Below are positions 1 to 13,300 of a stretch of 64,000 nt of DNA, one piece after another; position 1 is the first letter of the stretch, and each line of letters starts with the position of its first letter. The position numbers and the translations under genes were made by a program. The notes beneath the pieces were generated by a model. The model saw only the letters and a program-made list of their open reading frames with translations. It was not told the DNA's origin and did not search any database. The DNA is from Petrosia ficiformis. Taxonomy: Eukaryota > Porifera > Demospongiae > Haplosclerida > Petrosiidae. The DNA is taken from NCBI GenBank assembly GCA_947044365.1, contig OX345636.1:62741537-62805536 (forward strand), in the 5' to 3' direction.

Positions 1-1466
1 GCACACTCAAACACGAGACAATATTTGACCTATCAAGCCCCATCGTGAATTCCCAAATCATTTCATTATTGTCCAGTAAGCTTAAGGGCTGGATCTCACA
101 ATTTCAAAATATTTGTACTTGTGTTGTCAGTCTGGAGTTGAAACGTTCCACTTTCAATGAGCCAACCAGTTGCTCTGTCTCCCAGTATAAACTTGGGTTC
201 AATTTTCAATCCGAACTCTCCTTTCAGTGTCGGCAAGGTAATTCAGCTTTCCTGTTGATGTTGAGCTTCGATATGTATATTTACCTCAGTTGTGAGCAGA
301 TAGATTATTGAGTATTGCTGTAAAGTATGTATCTTAGAATACTGTAATTGTAGTTCAAGATTAAGGCTCAGTTTGACATATCTATAGTACCATTACAGTG
401 TGTCCTCAATGGAGGTAAAGTTTCCATCCTCATCAAAATCATATACAGTCGCTAAAAGTTGTGATATCTTCTTTTACTTCTTTTCTGGAACTTCCTTCTT
501 CATCATCAGGCCTGTTTTTTATTACTGTTTCTTGCTTTTACACAATTGAACACTTCTCGCTATTTCACTACCCTGATGGCATGTTTTCACTAGGAATACA
601 TAGTAATTAAAACGCGAATGTGTGGGCGGCATCTGTGATGTGATTGGTCAGTACAAAATTATTGGTTTTGTTTCTAATTGAAAGGAAGTTCAAATATTGT
701 TTTTTAGTTACTACATTTTTGGTAGATTATGGTTAGTACTATAAACGCTGTACTAGGAGGAGGGGTTTAGAAACTCCAATCAGTGTCTAGTCTTGCCAGC
801 TTCTTGCTGCATACAATTCTGTATTTTTTGGAAGCCACACCCACCTGGTGGTATATTTATTGGGCCTAAATGTATTCACTGACAGTTTATTTTTAGAAAC
901 AAAGCTAAACACGCCCTACGGGTGGTGCGAGGGTATAATTATTGGGCCTAAATGTTTTCACTGATAGTTTATTTTCAGAAACAAACCTAAACACACCCTA
1001 CGGGTGGTGGAGGGGGCAGTGGGTGGCAAACCCTGGCAGAGTAACTGTAGTTGCTCTCTGGAGTTTGATAGTGCCTAGAAAGGTAAATTATATGCTTTCA
1101 CTGAAAAGCTACTGAATTCAGCTTTCTTCAGCCTCTTGTAACTATAAAAGCAAAATGAATTTTCAGAAAACGACTTCATTCGTGTTCTCAAAATGCATTG
1201 TACTTTGTACACGCTATGATTGGTGGGCGTGGCTTTCGTGGTTTTGTACTTATGTGTGTTTGGGATTTTAGCCTGTTTTCCTCAATTACAGGCCAATATA
1301 AAGCTGATCAGAAGATATGAAGGTTGGCATTACACCAGTTTAGTGTCATATTATATAATATTCCATTTCGAAACTGATTGGAGTCGCATCCGCCCACTCC
1401 CTAGTACCACCATACAGTAGGGTTTCATACAAGAATTTTGTATGAGCGTTATACACATTAATTATC
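1..1466. other. Gene-free stretch with an 82-bp tandem duplication
   Basis: I see no convincing exon here; the open frames lack splice context or known motifs. Bases 861-942 and 943-1015 are two diverged copies of one 82-bp unit, each containing 'tgggcctaaatgt' and 'ccctacgggtggtg'. Around 600-660 a block with 'gatgtgattggtcag' recurs in inverted orientation near 35590-35640, so part of this stretch is dispersed repeat. Bases 1416-1440 carry the 'agggtttcataca' end sequence also found at 9669 and, inverted, at 35455. Confidence 0.5.
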
Positions 1467-2047
1467 GTCTCGCAAGCCAGACCCAACTCTAAAGTGGGAA
1501 AGGGTCTGGACACGGCCTTTACATCAGCTTGTTCATGGCACTCTGTATGTTGCTCTCTGACCAAACAAACAGAACGTTATGAAACATCAGAACAGAAGCA
1601 CAGCAACATTAACATGGAGGTGTTGATGATAGAAGTAGCAGAGAGATGTTTGGGATTTGAGACAAAGCAGAAAGAAGCCACAATAGAATTTGCTAGTAGG
1701 AAAGATGTTTTTATTTTACTCTTAGCTGGTTATGTTAAACATGTTTACTATCCAACTATACCATTGATATTTGATCTGTTAAGAGGCAATATTGGGAGTT
1801 TAGTCTTAGTTGTGTCACCCTTGAAGGCGCTTGTGAAAGGTCAAGTGGAGAGTTTTAAGAGTAAAAGATTGGAAGCTGGAATTTTAGTGTTGGATGTTGG
1901 GTTTGTTTGCTAATGCAATTGTCACCATTATTAGGTGGAGCTAACACATTTTAATAATCACGGTAATTGCATTCCTGTATTACAAGGTTATGTTAAGACT
2001 ATGACCAGTCCCTTCCCCACTTCAGGGTTGGGTGTGGCTTGCGAGAC
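1467..2047. mobile_element. Short TIR element carrying a RecQ fragment
   Basis: The ends are inverted repeats of about 45 bp. The left end begins GTCTCGCAAGCCAGACCCAA; the reverse complement of the right end reads GTCTCGCAAGCCACACCCAA, and similarity continues through 'AAGTGGG(G)AAGGG'. The heptamer TAATTAT lies just outside both ends (1459-1465 and 2053-2059) and may be the target duplication. The element is only 581 bp and holds one coding remnant, a RecQ-like fragment, with no transposase. It is therefore a non-autonomous element; the superfamily is not decided by what is visible. Confidence 0.7.
1614..1913 (+). pseudogene. RecQ-type DNA helicase N-terminal fragment, Walker A degraded
   Basis: About 99 residues match the start of RecQ family helicases (ATP-dependent 3'-5' DNA unwinding). 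The order is right: a lead-in like 'LGF...KQKEATIEFASRKDVF', then the place of the Walker A loop, then 'PLIFDLLRG', then motif Ia-like 'VVSPLKALVKGQVE'. Where the family has a GxGKS/T-type nucleotide loop, this copy reads 'LLLAGYVKHVYY', so the lysine-serine pair is gone and ATP binding is unlikely. It stops after motif Ia; the DEAH box and C-terminal half are absent. It lies wholly inside the 1467-2047 TIR element, so it is best read as a captured, dead fragment. Family assignment is fairly sure; function is not expected. Confidence 0.65.
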
Positions 2048-4179
2048 TACAGTAATTATTACTCCTATTCAGTAATAATACCAATAGTTATCATTTAATT
2101 ACCATTTTATATTCCACTAGTGAGATATGTTATAAATTCATCATAATTATAATAAAGTAGTAATCATGGAGAAAATTGAATTCATGAAATACTTTATGTT
2201 GATATCCTATACACCCTTGTTGTTTTCTTCCCATTTTTTTAAAATGCAAATAATTCAGAGGACTGATTATTTTTTCAATTTCATAAATACATACATGATG
2301 CTGGAAGCCGCCACTTTTTTGTGTATCATTGCTTTTAGTATGGAGTACTACTTGTAGGAACTCAAATGTGTAATAATTAGGTCTCCACAATTTGTCCCCT
2401 CATCCACTCAGAAAATTGGAAGAAAATTGTATCATCTACCCTCCGAAATATGTGTGAGGGATTTTAAATATACATAGTGAAATCTATGTATCCATTTGTT
2501 GTAGTTGGGTGTGTCATAAGAAAGAAACTATTGTTTCTAGAAACTGAATCATATTTGTATTGACAGCAAATGTTATTATTGTAGGATAACTATACAAAAT
2601 ATTAAAATGTGAAAGTAAAGAGAAGCAACAATAAAGTATAATCATTTATGAGTTTGCTCATAACTCAGTTTGAAAACAATATTTCAAATTTTGTTAATAT
2701 TCAGCTAAATATAGGAATAAATGTTAAAAAAATTGTTGATTTTATAACCAATTTGAGATGAATTTATTCTTTGTAGTTATAGTAGTTAATATTTATAACG
2801 TATTAATACAGTTGAGGTTTATAAAGTTGTCAATGCTTATGAGGTATAGTTTATGTTTAGTAAATCAAGTATTCATTGCAACCTCTCAACTATCTGGCTG
2901 GATAAATAATGCCACTAATCAGAATAGTCGTATATTATCTAAGTAGCAATGTTTTTTTATAACTAAAAGTGTGATTTAGAAAGCTAGGGTAATATGTTCT
3001 ATTCTAATGTATGTACTAATTATGATCATGTATATAATATAATATATAGTATAGATGATGCTGGATAATTTAGAAGTCCACATAATAAAATACACATAAT
3101 TATAATGACTATGTATTATGATATTAGATTATTGTCAAGACACAAATTGATTATCATTAGGTAATGTTCATTACATTTAATACAATCAATATTACTTTTA
3201 CTGAAAGGTTCAGGAATTGTTTGGATAATTCTAACAGTCCCAGAGTTACTATGGTGTACAGACATTCTCTGACATAAAGGGGATGGGCAGGTATGACAAT
3301 CCAGTTACCATCAGCTATACTATATAATGATAGTATACAGAGATACTGGGTACTCTGAAACAAATGGTAAGAGGAGCAGGGATGATCCATAGTGGGCTAA
3401 TATGTTCTGTGGAGATACTCTGCAATTCCTACACATCCAAAAAGATTCGGTACAATGCATGGTGTGATTGGCCAACCATCGACCATGGGTGCATTTAGCA
3501 GCTCACAATGTAGAATTTGCAACTCAAAATGTCAAAACTTCAACATGACATGGACTGCTGGGAATGAAACCAAAGCCACAATCATATACCAACTAACTTC
3601 ACTTATAAACATAACTAGTAAACTTATGACTACAATTAAAACTAGTTTTTTTTATTCTACTCCTTTTTATACTTTCATTTTAGTATACATGAATTCATTT
3701 ATGGTTTGAATGACTAGGGGCTTCTCTACTCATCTCATCGATTATTATAACCACAAACATGAACATTAATTTAGTATTATGATTGGAAAATGATAACAAT
3801 AATTACTATAATGTTTACTGTTACAATTCAATCTAAGAAGATTATCAAAGTACTGTCACAATAATTAGAACAAGTACCTTACTAGCATGACTTCATGTCA
3901 TGCCATGAAGGTATTCATTCTAGGTCTATGAAATGTGAAAGTGCAAAATAATCACTCCAAGTCGACGAACAAGAATTGTTGTTGACAGCTCCATGTTTAG
4001 TTGATTATTCAACTAGTTAGAGTAGTTGTTCAGGACACTCCTTATTCTTTATGATTATATAGGATTCATTTTAATCCATTGTATTGACCCAATGATAAAG
4101 CTTAATTATATGGTCTAATTAACTTTACACACACAATAACAATAGCAGCAAATTAGCTAATAGATATAAAAAGGTATAG
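2048..4179. other. Gene-free AT-rich stretch
   Basis: No exon chain is seen. Bases 2385-2435 share a block of about 45 bp with 34800-34855 (opposite strand), including 'cactcagaaaattggaagaaaatt', which suggests two copies of an unnamed repeat. Confidence 0.4.
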
Positions 4180-4187
4180 CAATTCAC

Positions 4188-4475
4188 TAGTGATGCACCG
4201 ATAATCGAATTGGCAATTGGTATTGGTCATTATTAACAATTATTTTTATTATCGGTATAATATCAATTATTTCTGAGAGATGTAATTGATATTGCAGCAA
4301 GTGTAATATCCTTATACCATCATTGATTGCTTTTATGTTACTTGTAATTATTGAGGAAATGGTCATTTTCATTAAAGAATTAGATACCAGAAGGTGGATA
4401 TAATATGAAATTGGTACCTAAAGTAATTATCATTTTATCGGAATATCGGTAAAATCTCTTATCGGTGCATCACTA
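4188..4475. mobile_element. hAT-type MITE with perfect 8-bp target duplication
   Basis: The element starts TAGTGATGCACCGATAA and ends with its exact reverse complement, TTATCGGTGCATCACTA. CAATTCAC occurs immediately before (4180-4187) and after (4476-4483). An 8-bp duplication and this TIR style are typical of the hAT superfamily. At 288 bp it has no coding capacity. Perfect ends and duplication suggest a fairly recent insertion. Confidence 0.9.
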
Positions 4476-4483
4476 CAATTCAC

Positions 4484-7400
4484 TATCATTAATATAACAA
4501 CAAAAATACACATTAATAAGTAGACCACAATTATAATAGTTATGATTTATTATACTTCACTTACTAGGGCACTCCTTTCATGCAGTGTTAAAACAGTAGC
4601 CATCATGCGTTTTTGTTAGCAACAACAGTTTGATGAGTAATCTATATTTTTAGAAGTGAAACTACATGTATTTACCATGAAACATCTGAAATATTCATTA
4701 CTATAAATTCATAAATTGATGAATATTATCTGTGTCGTTAAATCATATTGGTATGGGAAATCCTTATTTTGTTATAAATTATTATTATCAATTCTATACA
4801 CACAATTAGGCCTTATATTTCAGTGGTGTAAGATGTGGATAAGGATATCAATCCACTTGTGTCACAGAAGTGACAGAATACTTGCCACAAGTGTGATTGC
4901 AAATTGAGAATTAGCCTGATACTAACAACAAAAATAATTGAAGTCAAAATATAATTATAATTTGAATTATTTCTAACTGTGGAGTAAAGAGATATCATAT
5001 AACAACAAATTCATGTACAGTGTACATACATGTACTTATACAACTATTCACAACTACTTGCTATAGTGATATAATATATTATAATGTTTTCACCATAATG
5101 AATGTATACTAATCAAGATCACCTAGCAGGAAACAAATCAGCATTATATTGCTCACAGGAAAACTCTCACCTGATCAGAGTTTAAATAAATCATTAAATT
5201 ATACAATAATACTAAATACTGAGCAGGTACATATAATTAAGATATTTCAAATGTTTAATGGTATCCAAAATCAAATCACATTTTACTCTTTACTATTGTG
5301 TATAGGACTAAGTTATTAATAAATGTCTCAATAGAATATTCATAGATAGTCATGAGGGAGAAATTCTTTTTGTCCAGTTTTAATGATGTAAAACATCGTA
5401 TTTTCAACTCCTCTGCGCTTAAAAGACAAAATTTCAGTCAAACTAATAAACATAAAAGTTTATTAACTATGAATTTGTTTAATTGCTTATATGAATTATA
5501 CCATATCTGCTGATTTTAATTAACTACTATAGTATAAGTCTTGCTACCTTGATGCATGTTCTTATAATAATGATGTTATCAATTTACAGTTTTATGTATA
5601 TTAATAGTGGGAGTAATACTGATATGTAAACTGCGATTACTAATTTACTATGGAATGCTGTCAAACATCATGTACTACATAACTCTATAAGAGCTAAGAA
5701 TAGCCTGATATAATCTTCAACACTATAGGATTCAGTAATTACATGGAGAATGTGATATGTATAATATTAGATTTGGAATACAATTAAAAAAACATGAATT
5801 TAAGAAGTGAATCATTGATGAGTTGTCAGTTGAATATATTGGTAATTAAAAATGGATGGTCCTAACAGAGTGAGTTCTAAACAACATTTTGTTTCACTTC
5901 ATACTTATACATGTACACATTTTGTCATGATGATAAATGTGATGTTGATTTCGAGTAAAAGCTACAATAATGAAGTACAATATAATTTTAGCTTTCTACT
6001 GCTTTCCATGTTCAATATAATTCAGTGTTCTCCTGCGTTCTAAAAAACGCGTCACAAGTAAATCATATCATTATCTCATTTTAGTAGCGTCAAACATTTC
6101 ACTATCCTACTGAAACTAGATTTGAGACTACATAAATTAATTCATTGCAGGAAGTTATTCTTATCCACTAGTGGGCTTTTCAGAAATTTCTGAATTCTAT
6201 TCAAGAAGTCTAAGAATGTGAATTGATGGAAGAGTGTAATACATAGTAACAGCTCAATGGTTTGACTTTTGACATGTGGTATAATAATTAAAACTGTGTA
6301 GATTAAAATTTGGCAAGCAATAATACATTTGCATGTTTCCATATGGCTGTGGTTATCAGGGATGTGGAAATAGTGACCTAATTGTGGGATATTTTGACCT
6401 TTTTCCAACACGTTCGTCCTACTCCCCAATAGTGCCCATATACATTTTATACAGCTCAGTTACAATTTACCAAACATTTGCTACAGATGTTGGACAATGT
6501 CCAGCAAGACTGGCTGTTTCCACATCTCTGGTGGTTATGCAATGGAACGTGTCATGGGTGTGACTACTCAGATTCTAATAAATTAATTGCAGAACTAGTA
6601 CTCAATACTTGTGAGTTCTTGATAGGAATCAAGGCATCAAATTGGAATCACTCACCACTATCAGCTACTACATACTATACTTAACCATAAAAATATAATT
6701 TTCATGAACATATTACACTAGAAAACATACCTGAATCTGATAATATTATGAAATATTGCTCTTTGAGCGCTTTGAGCTGAGTCTGCAGTGAGCAGTCCCT
6801 CCTATAGGAGGAGCTGCGCTTGACTGTACATAATTCCTGTCAAGTAAAGTGAGTGAAATTTGTCTGCTGCAGATATGGTAACTGCTTAGCTGATGATGGC
6901 ATGCTTCGAACGCTCTTTCCTGAGACTGGATATCACGAAAATGTCAGCATTAAAATGGAAATTCCTCTGATATTAACTTAAAGCTACTTACCTGACAGCT
7001 GATTCAATATGATTTATGATTTAAACAGTGTGTAAACAGTTTGGATTCATGGAGACCCAGATGAAGAAGTCAGATCAAGGAATTTGTAGATGTTGAGATG
7101 TCTTATGAGATATTGAAAACTTAAACAGATCATGGAGTTTAGGCTTTTCTGTTATCTGATTTTCTCCTAATCTCCTCCCTTTGGTTCAAAAGCAAAAATA
7201 TTCAAGCTGGTATCACACCAGGTAAAGCACTGGATAATGTGTTTAATAGATGTATGTATTTGTTTATGTATGTTTAAGCTGTCTTTACACTAGTTATGCA
7301 CTAATAATTAGATTGGTAATTAATTATCAGCCATTATTTCTGTATCAATATTGGTTTTTTTCTCAAATGATTTTACAAATAGGGTAGTACCTGTACTGAC

Positions 7401-7492
7401 AAGGAAGTTTCTGTGGTTATTACATCATTAATTGTGTTAATAATTACAAAGAAAGAATGAGTAAGTATATGTAATATCAGATTGGTACCAGT
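4484..7492. other. Gene-free stretch
   Basis: I find no exon chain or known protein motif. Composition is AT-rich up to about 6.7 kb, then more balanced from 6740 to 7000. Short open frames at 6142-6684 on both strands look like overlapping chance frames. Confidence 0.4.
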
Positions 7493-8282
7493 TAGGCCTG
7501 GGCGATACCTAATTATATTTGCATATCACAATACCTAATTTGAGTATCACAATATTGTTTATGTATTGCCATTATAATAAAATATTTAAAAAGATTTTTG
7601 AAAACAACTTAAATCCACACATTTGGTACATAATTATTAATTTATCATTGTAAGTTATCATGGAGAAAACATGGACCACATTAAGTGGCATCATATCTTT
7701 GGCAATAAAATATCCCACACTCTTTGACAGTTCTTTTGCACGTGGGCTATCTGGTCGTAGTTTTTCCTGATTAGCAAACCATCTGTTGATACTCTGTGGT
7801 GGCTTGCTACTGCAACTTGAACTAGCTTCAGTAGATTGCTTTGGTTTTTGAAGATTACTATATACACGAGGATGTTTGTTTTTTAAATGTGAGAATAGAT
7901 TAGTAGTGTTTCCACAATATTTTAACTGGCGATGAGGCTCACAAATTACACAACACACCTGTAAAACAAACATGATAATAAATACTTTTATTAACTAAAA
8001 TCTGTAGCTACTCACCTTATCACCATCAACAATTTTACCTCCATCATTCTTAAATCCGTAAAACTTCCAAACCTCACTAGAAGCATTTGATAGAGGCAAC
8101 AAATTAGCCAACTTTAACAGATCTGAAGTCACCATCTTGTGGAATTTTTTTAGCATGTGTTTTACGATTGCGCATGCGCTCTCAATGTGGGCGTGACGAT
8201 ACTCTCGATAGCGCTCTGTACGTGTATCGATACGTATTTACTATCGATAGTATCGTAGGTATCGATATATCGCCCAGGCCTA
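7493..8282 (-). mobile_element. Internally deleted hAT element
   Basis: Inverted ends TAGGCCTGGGCGATA (left) and TATCGCCCAGGCCTA (right) bound 790 bp. The ends resemble hAT TIRs, and the only gene inside begins like a ZBED-type hAT transposase. Just inside the right end, 8205-8272 is rich in 'cgata/tatcg' palindromes. No clean 8-bp target duplication is visible (gtaccagt on the left, gtttgtat on the right). The transposase is cut off shortly after its BED finger, so the element is non-autonomous. Confidence 0.7.
7572..8135 (-). pseudogene. hAT transposase N-terminus with BED zinc finger (two exons, truncated)
   Basis: Exon 1 runs 8135-8016 from an ATG to a GTGAGT donor; exon 2 begins at 7958 after a TTTTACAG acceptor. 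Joined, they give 'SSEVWKFYGFK', then the finger 'VCCVICEPHRQLKYCGNTTN' followed by 'LFSHLKNKHP': a C-x2-C ... H-x4-H BED finger, the DNA-binding head of hAT transposases. A low-complexity serine linker and 'AKELSKSVGYFIAKDMMPL' follow, which matches the start of the hAT catalytic region. After this the similarity ends and the frame runs to a stop at 7572, so the RNase H-like catalytic core and dimerization region have been deleted. It lies inside the TIR-bounded element and would make at most a DNA-binding stub. Confidence 0.7.
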
Positions 8283-8660
8283 GTTTGTATGTATGTATGT
8301 GTGTACAGGTACATGTGTATGTAGGTATACAGTACAAGTATGTATGTATGTACGTGTGTATGTACATACATACAAACATACATGTTATTGTGGCTGTTTG
8401 TTTGTTGATCATTTCTACAGCTTTTGCTATCATGCTAGGCACATATGTATGTACATGTACATAAGCACTTAGATATGCATGCATACATGTGTATGTATCT
8501 ATGTACATGTATGCAAGCATGTATGTATGTACGTACATGCATACACACATATGTACATGTAATACCTGAATACTTAGTATTTCGTTTATGATGTGTTATG
8601 TGTTACATGTATGTATGTAGGTGTATATATGTATGTGTGTATGTAATATAATTATGCAAG
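8283..8660. repeat. TATG/GTAC-rich microsatellite
   Basis: Degenerate tetranucleotide array (tatg, gtac, catg) directly abutting the hAT element. The long open frames on both strands here (Tyr/Met/Cys/Val runs) are artefacts of the 4-bp period. Confidence 0.85.
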
Positions 8661-8956
8661 TGTATAGTATTATATATAATTATATTCATATACATAATTA
8701 TATGTATGTACATGTATAAATATATATATATATATAATTAATATTTACACACTTACATACTCACTTGAGTTCATTAGTAAATGTTATCACATTATTGTGT
8801 ATTGAAACCTAATAAGTGTTCCACACATAAATATATAATTATTATATAAATACATATACTAGTATATACATGTGAAGACACACCTTTATTATTATAATAT
8901 GATAATTATGATAACATTTAATTACATTCCTTAGAAACTTGATACTACTAATAATA

Positions 8957-9336
8957 TAATGTGTATGTATGTATATATGTATGTACTTACGTACGTAAGT
9001 ATGTACGTACGTATGTACTTACGTACTTACGTACGTATGTACGTATGTATGCAAGTATGTACGTATTTATATATGTATATATGTACGTATGTGTGTATGT
9101 ATGTATGTATGTATGTATATATATATGTTGTATGTATGTTTGTGTATATGTATGTGTGTATGTAGGTATGTATGTATGTATGTATGTACGTATGTATGTA
9201 TGTATGTATGTATGTATGTATGTATGTATGTATGTATGTGCGTATGTTGTATGTATGCATGTATGTATATGTATGTATGTTTTCATGTCTATTTATGTAT
9301 GTATGTATGTATGTATATATGTATGTATGGATGATT
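8957..9336. repeat. (GTAT)n microsatellite
   Basis: About 380 bp of near-continuous GTAT/GTAC repeats, cleanest at 9160-9240. Six overlapping open frames are products of the repeat and are not genes. Confidence 0.95.
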
Positions 9337-9667
9337 TTTCTCTTGTTATCACAAGTGATTTAAACCTAATTTAATTAATAATGTTTACATTGTTACATGG
9401 AAATAGTGAAACCTTATAATGTATAGTTAATGTAATGTACATGTATACACATGTAATGACACACCTTTATTATTATAATACATGTAATTGATATGTTGAG
9501 TATAATATATTGATATGTACATTTCACAAATATAGTGGATAATATTATTGTTATATTCCACAGTTCTGCATATATATATGCAAAATGGATAGAATATACA
9601 GCAATTTAAAATAGCCTCCAAAATATGATGACATTTTGTTTTGAAAGCAGCAAAATTTTGATCAGAG

Positions 9668-9912
9668 TAGGGTTTCATACAGCTACGTAACTTGAGTTAC
9701 CCCCAACCACCCCTGGATTTCAGACCAAATTTATTTCAATGTGCAAAAACATCTCAGTTACAAGCCTTCTGGGGCACCAGAAGTAACTCAAAAAGCCTAA
9801 ATTTTTTCAATATTTGCTGGGGATCGAGCACTCCCAGAACCAGACAACCCCAGTGTGCCTCATGTGATTGCTTATTTCCCCTCCCTAACAAAATATCCTG
9901 TATGAAACCATG
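9668..9912. mobile_element. MITE with AGGGTTTCATACAG ends
   Basis: The left end AGGGTTTCATACAG (from 9669) and right end CTGTATGAAACCAT (to 9911) are inverted repeats around a ~245-bp C-rich body without coding sequence. Related end sequences occur at 1416 and 35455 ('cttgtatgaagccctac'), and 'ctccctaacaaaat' precedes the right end both here and at 35445, so this is a repeat family. Confidence 0.6.
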
Positions 9913-10341
9913 GAGAGAGTATATTATATGATTGCTATGGGTTTGGTGTGTATTTATATATACATTATTATGCACTTACATGAATATGAGTTGTATACAT
10001 GCTACATAGTTAAGAAAGTAGTGTCATTGCAGGGAGATCACTCAATTAATGGGCGTGGCACATAATAGAACACACGCTCGATATCTATAGTCCAGATAGA
10101 AGAAGCCTACAGGTTTGTAGTTTGTATAGAAACAGGAACTAATAGCTCTTCCATCTGAAATATATTTCTAATGTTTTACAAGTAAGGAGACTGCATAATG
10201 CAAATAATAACTATAATAGGCTGTTGGGCTTCAGGCATGAGAGACAGCCATGATTAATGAATTTTGGACACCACAAAGCAATCATTGGAATACGTTTATC
10301 ATATTATTATTATTATTATTATTATCATTATTATCATATAG

Positions 10342-13300
10342 AGTATAGAGATGATGAGTGGATATTGAAACGTATTTGGGATAGTGAACAGTACTGGTAT
10401 AAAACAAGAGATGTGATAATACGTGAGAAAGAAGCAGAGAAATGGAGTACTGATGCGAAAGAGAAAGATATGAAACTTACTTTGTTACAGTCTAGTGATT
10501 CATCTCTTAAATATACAGTGGACATGTTGAACAAACGTGAGATAATATAATCACTTAATAATAATTTATCATGTGATGATTTTGTTTTAGAGTTACAAGA
10601 ATCTCACAAGTTATTAGAAATCCAAAAGACAATATCATTAGCTAAATCACAAGAACTGGAAGACTCAAAGAAACGAATTATTCTATTGAAAAAGACACTT
10701 ACACACACATCTACCATTACATCAGGTTTATATTAATACACATATTATGATAATGTGTTGAATATTATATGTTTTCATTAGATGAGGAAATTATTGAAGT
10801 AATGGAAGGAAATAAGAAAACTGACGAAATAGAAACCATAAAAGAGGAGTTACCAAAACCTATAGATGAGGATAAACCAGACATGACATCAAATGATGAG
10901 ATACAACTATTGAAAGAAGGTCAATATTATACATTATTATATTATATTATAATAATTAGTGATTATCATATAAGCAATACTATTGAATATTAGTATTATA
11001 TATTTCATTAGATGAGGAAGATATGAAGACAATGGAAGGGAATAAGGAGACTGAAGAAACAGAACCATTAGAAGAAGAGAAATCAAATCCTGTAGATGAT
11101 GACAAATCAGTCATTAGTGATAAAACAATAATACTTCAGGAAGGTTAGTTGAGTATTACCAGTATTACCAGTATTACCAGTAATACCAGTATTACCAGTA
11201 TTACCAGTATTACCAGTATTACCAGTATTACCAGTATTACCAGTAATACCAGTATTACCAGTATTACTAGTATTACCAGTATTACCAGTAATACCAGTAT
11301 TTTAAACTAAATAATAAATATATTATTATATTAGAGAATGAGTCACTTCAGGTGATGGTTGCTAGTAAGAATGAACAAATTGAGGAATTACAGAGTATGT
11401 TAGAAATGAAGGAGGAGAGAATGAAAAAACGTAAATCATGTGTTACATTGTAGTTAACATAACGTCATGATGTGTTTTATTTTATAGAAGTTATGACTCT
11501 ACAATCCTCAATTACTAATAAATCCTCTTAAGTAGAGGAACTACAAAGTATGTTAGAGATAGAGAGAGATCAGATGAAGCAACTGAAAGTACAAATGAAG
11601 GAGTTTAAGAAGATTGAGGAATTGAGGATCTCCTCATCACATGATTCAGAGGTTATCAAGTATCATAGAGATGCTGCAGTTCAGTTCAGCTACATGATAC
11701 CAGTAACAGGTTAATAGTTAATAATAATTCCTATTAGTTACTAGTATTTATTATTATATTTATCAGATCATCTTGATGGTGTACATGTGGCTGGAGAAAC
11801 ACTCTTCCTTATTCAAGGGGATAAACCCCAGTCCCTCAACTGGGAAGAATATGGCTTCAGATTGCATTTTCCACAAGGTGCTGTCTCTCCATCAGATACT
11901 TGTGAGGTGGTGGTCAAAGCTTTAGTGGGTGGTAAATTCCAGTTTCCAGAGGGTACAGAGCTCGTTAGTGCAGTATATGCTGTGGCATTTGCTAAAAAGC
12001 TTCTTGAACCTGTTGAAATGGAAATACAACATTGTGTCAACCTGACCAATGAAGAACAGGGGAAATATTTGAGCTTTGTTTCAACAGCTAAAACCCATCG
12101 ACATGATCCAAACAAGTTTGAGTTTGTCGAAGGAGGAGTGTTCTCTCCTGGTAAAAGATATGCCAGTATACAACGAATACACTATTGTAAGAATGCAATA
12201 GTAGAAGATACCACACCTCCCCCACCTCCTCCTCCTCCTCCTCCTCCTCCTCCTCCTCCTTCTTCACAGGAAAATGAGTCATCAGGTGATGATAGTGTAA
12301 AGGATAAACCACAAGTGAAAGGTAGTTCAGTAATGTATACTAATGTATTATCATCATCATTATACTACTATAGGTACTCGAAGTTACACTGGTCAGATCT
12401 ATTATGTGAGAACTGGTTTTAACAGGTGGTTAGCAAAGTTAATGATTATCAGAGATGTCAATGCATTTATGAAGGTATTATAATATAATTATAATCATTA
12501 TTAATTATTATTATATTATTCTAATAGTATGTTGAAGCTGAGCATTCAAAAGATGAAAAAGATGAAATGATAAGATTTCAGTTCATAGATCCTGTCAATG
12601 GATATATTGAACTAGATATGAATATACCACAAGAAAGATCAGTTAAAGGATGGACATTAGTTCCTCATAAGAGACCATTAAGAGTAATTAATCATGTGAT
12701 ACATGTATCTTTATATTATTATTATTATTATATAGCTTACTAAAAGAGATGCTGATCTATTTGGATCACAAGAGCTACCAATTCCTCCATCTTGTTTAAT
12801 AACTGTATGGGGTGAAATAAAAGATAATGCTGAAAAGCTCTTGAGTTATAGTGTTGGGCTGATTGGAATAGATTCTGACACTAAGGAAATATGTATTAAT
12901 CGTTTCCTAGACACCTCCAGTACTACAGGTATTATAATAATAACTGTGTGAATAAATAATCATGTGATTCTGTTATACACTAGAAACTACAAGTGATAAA
13001 ACACCTCAATCTATACATATACCAGTGAATACTTCAGGTATGTAGTAATGGATGTGTGGATATCCTGGGAATTTGTATTCCCTGTTCTGTACATTAATGT
13101 GTTATTACAACTACAATAACTGTTTATTTTAGTGGCAGATCAGTGTATATAAGCAGTTATTAAATACACATTATTGGAATGTTGTTTGGTTCTTCAATTG
13201 GTCATATAAAATAAAACATGTAATTCTATAATTTGTGTTCTAGTCTTTGACAACAGGTATATAGCCTTAGTTTAAGTTTTGATGCCAATGATAATAATCT

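Noticed and set aside
8162..9374. Ten long overlapping open frames rich in Tyr, Met, Cys and His
   Set aside because: They arise from the TATG/GTAC 4-bp repeats, which leave all frames open; no protein features.
11484..11535. In-frame TAA after 'SSITNKSS' that seemed to break the ZU5 gene
   Set aside because: An acceptor at 11534-11535 removes it and joins exon 5 to exon 6 in frame, so no stop is needed in the transcript.
12088..12312. Minus-strand frame with a poly-glutamate run
   Set aside because: It is the shadow of the (CCT)n polyproline codons in exon 7 of the ZU5 gene.
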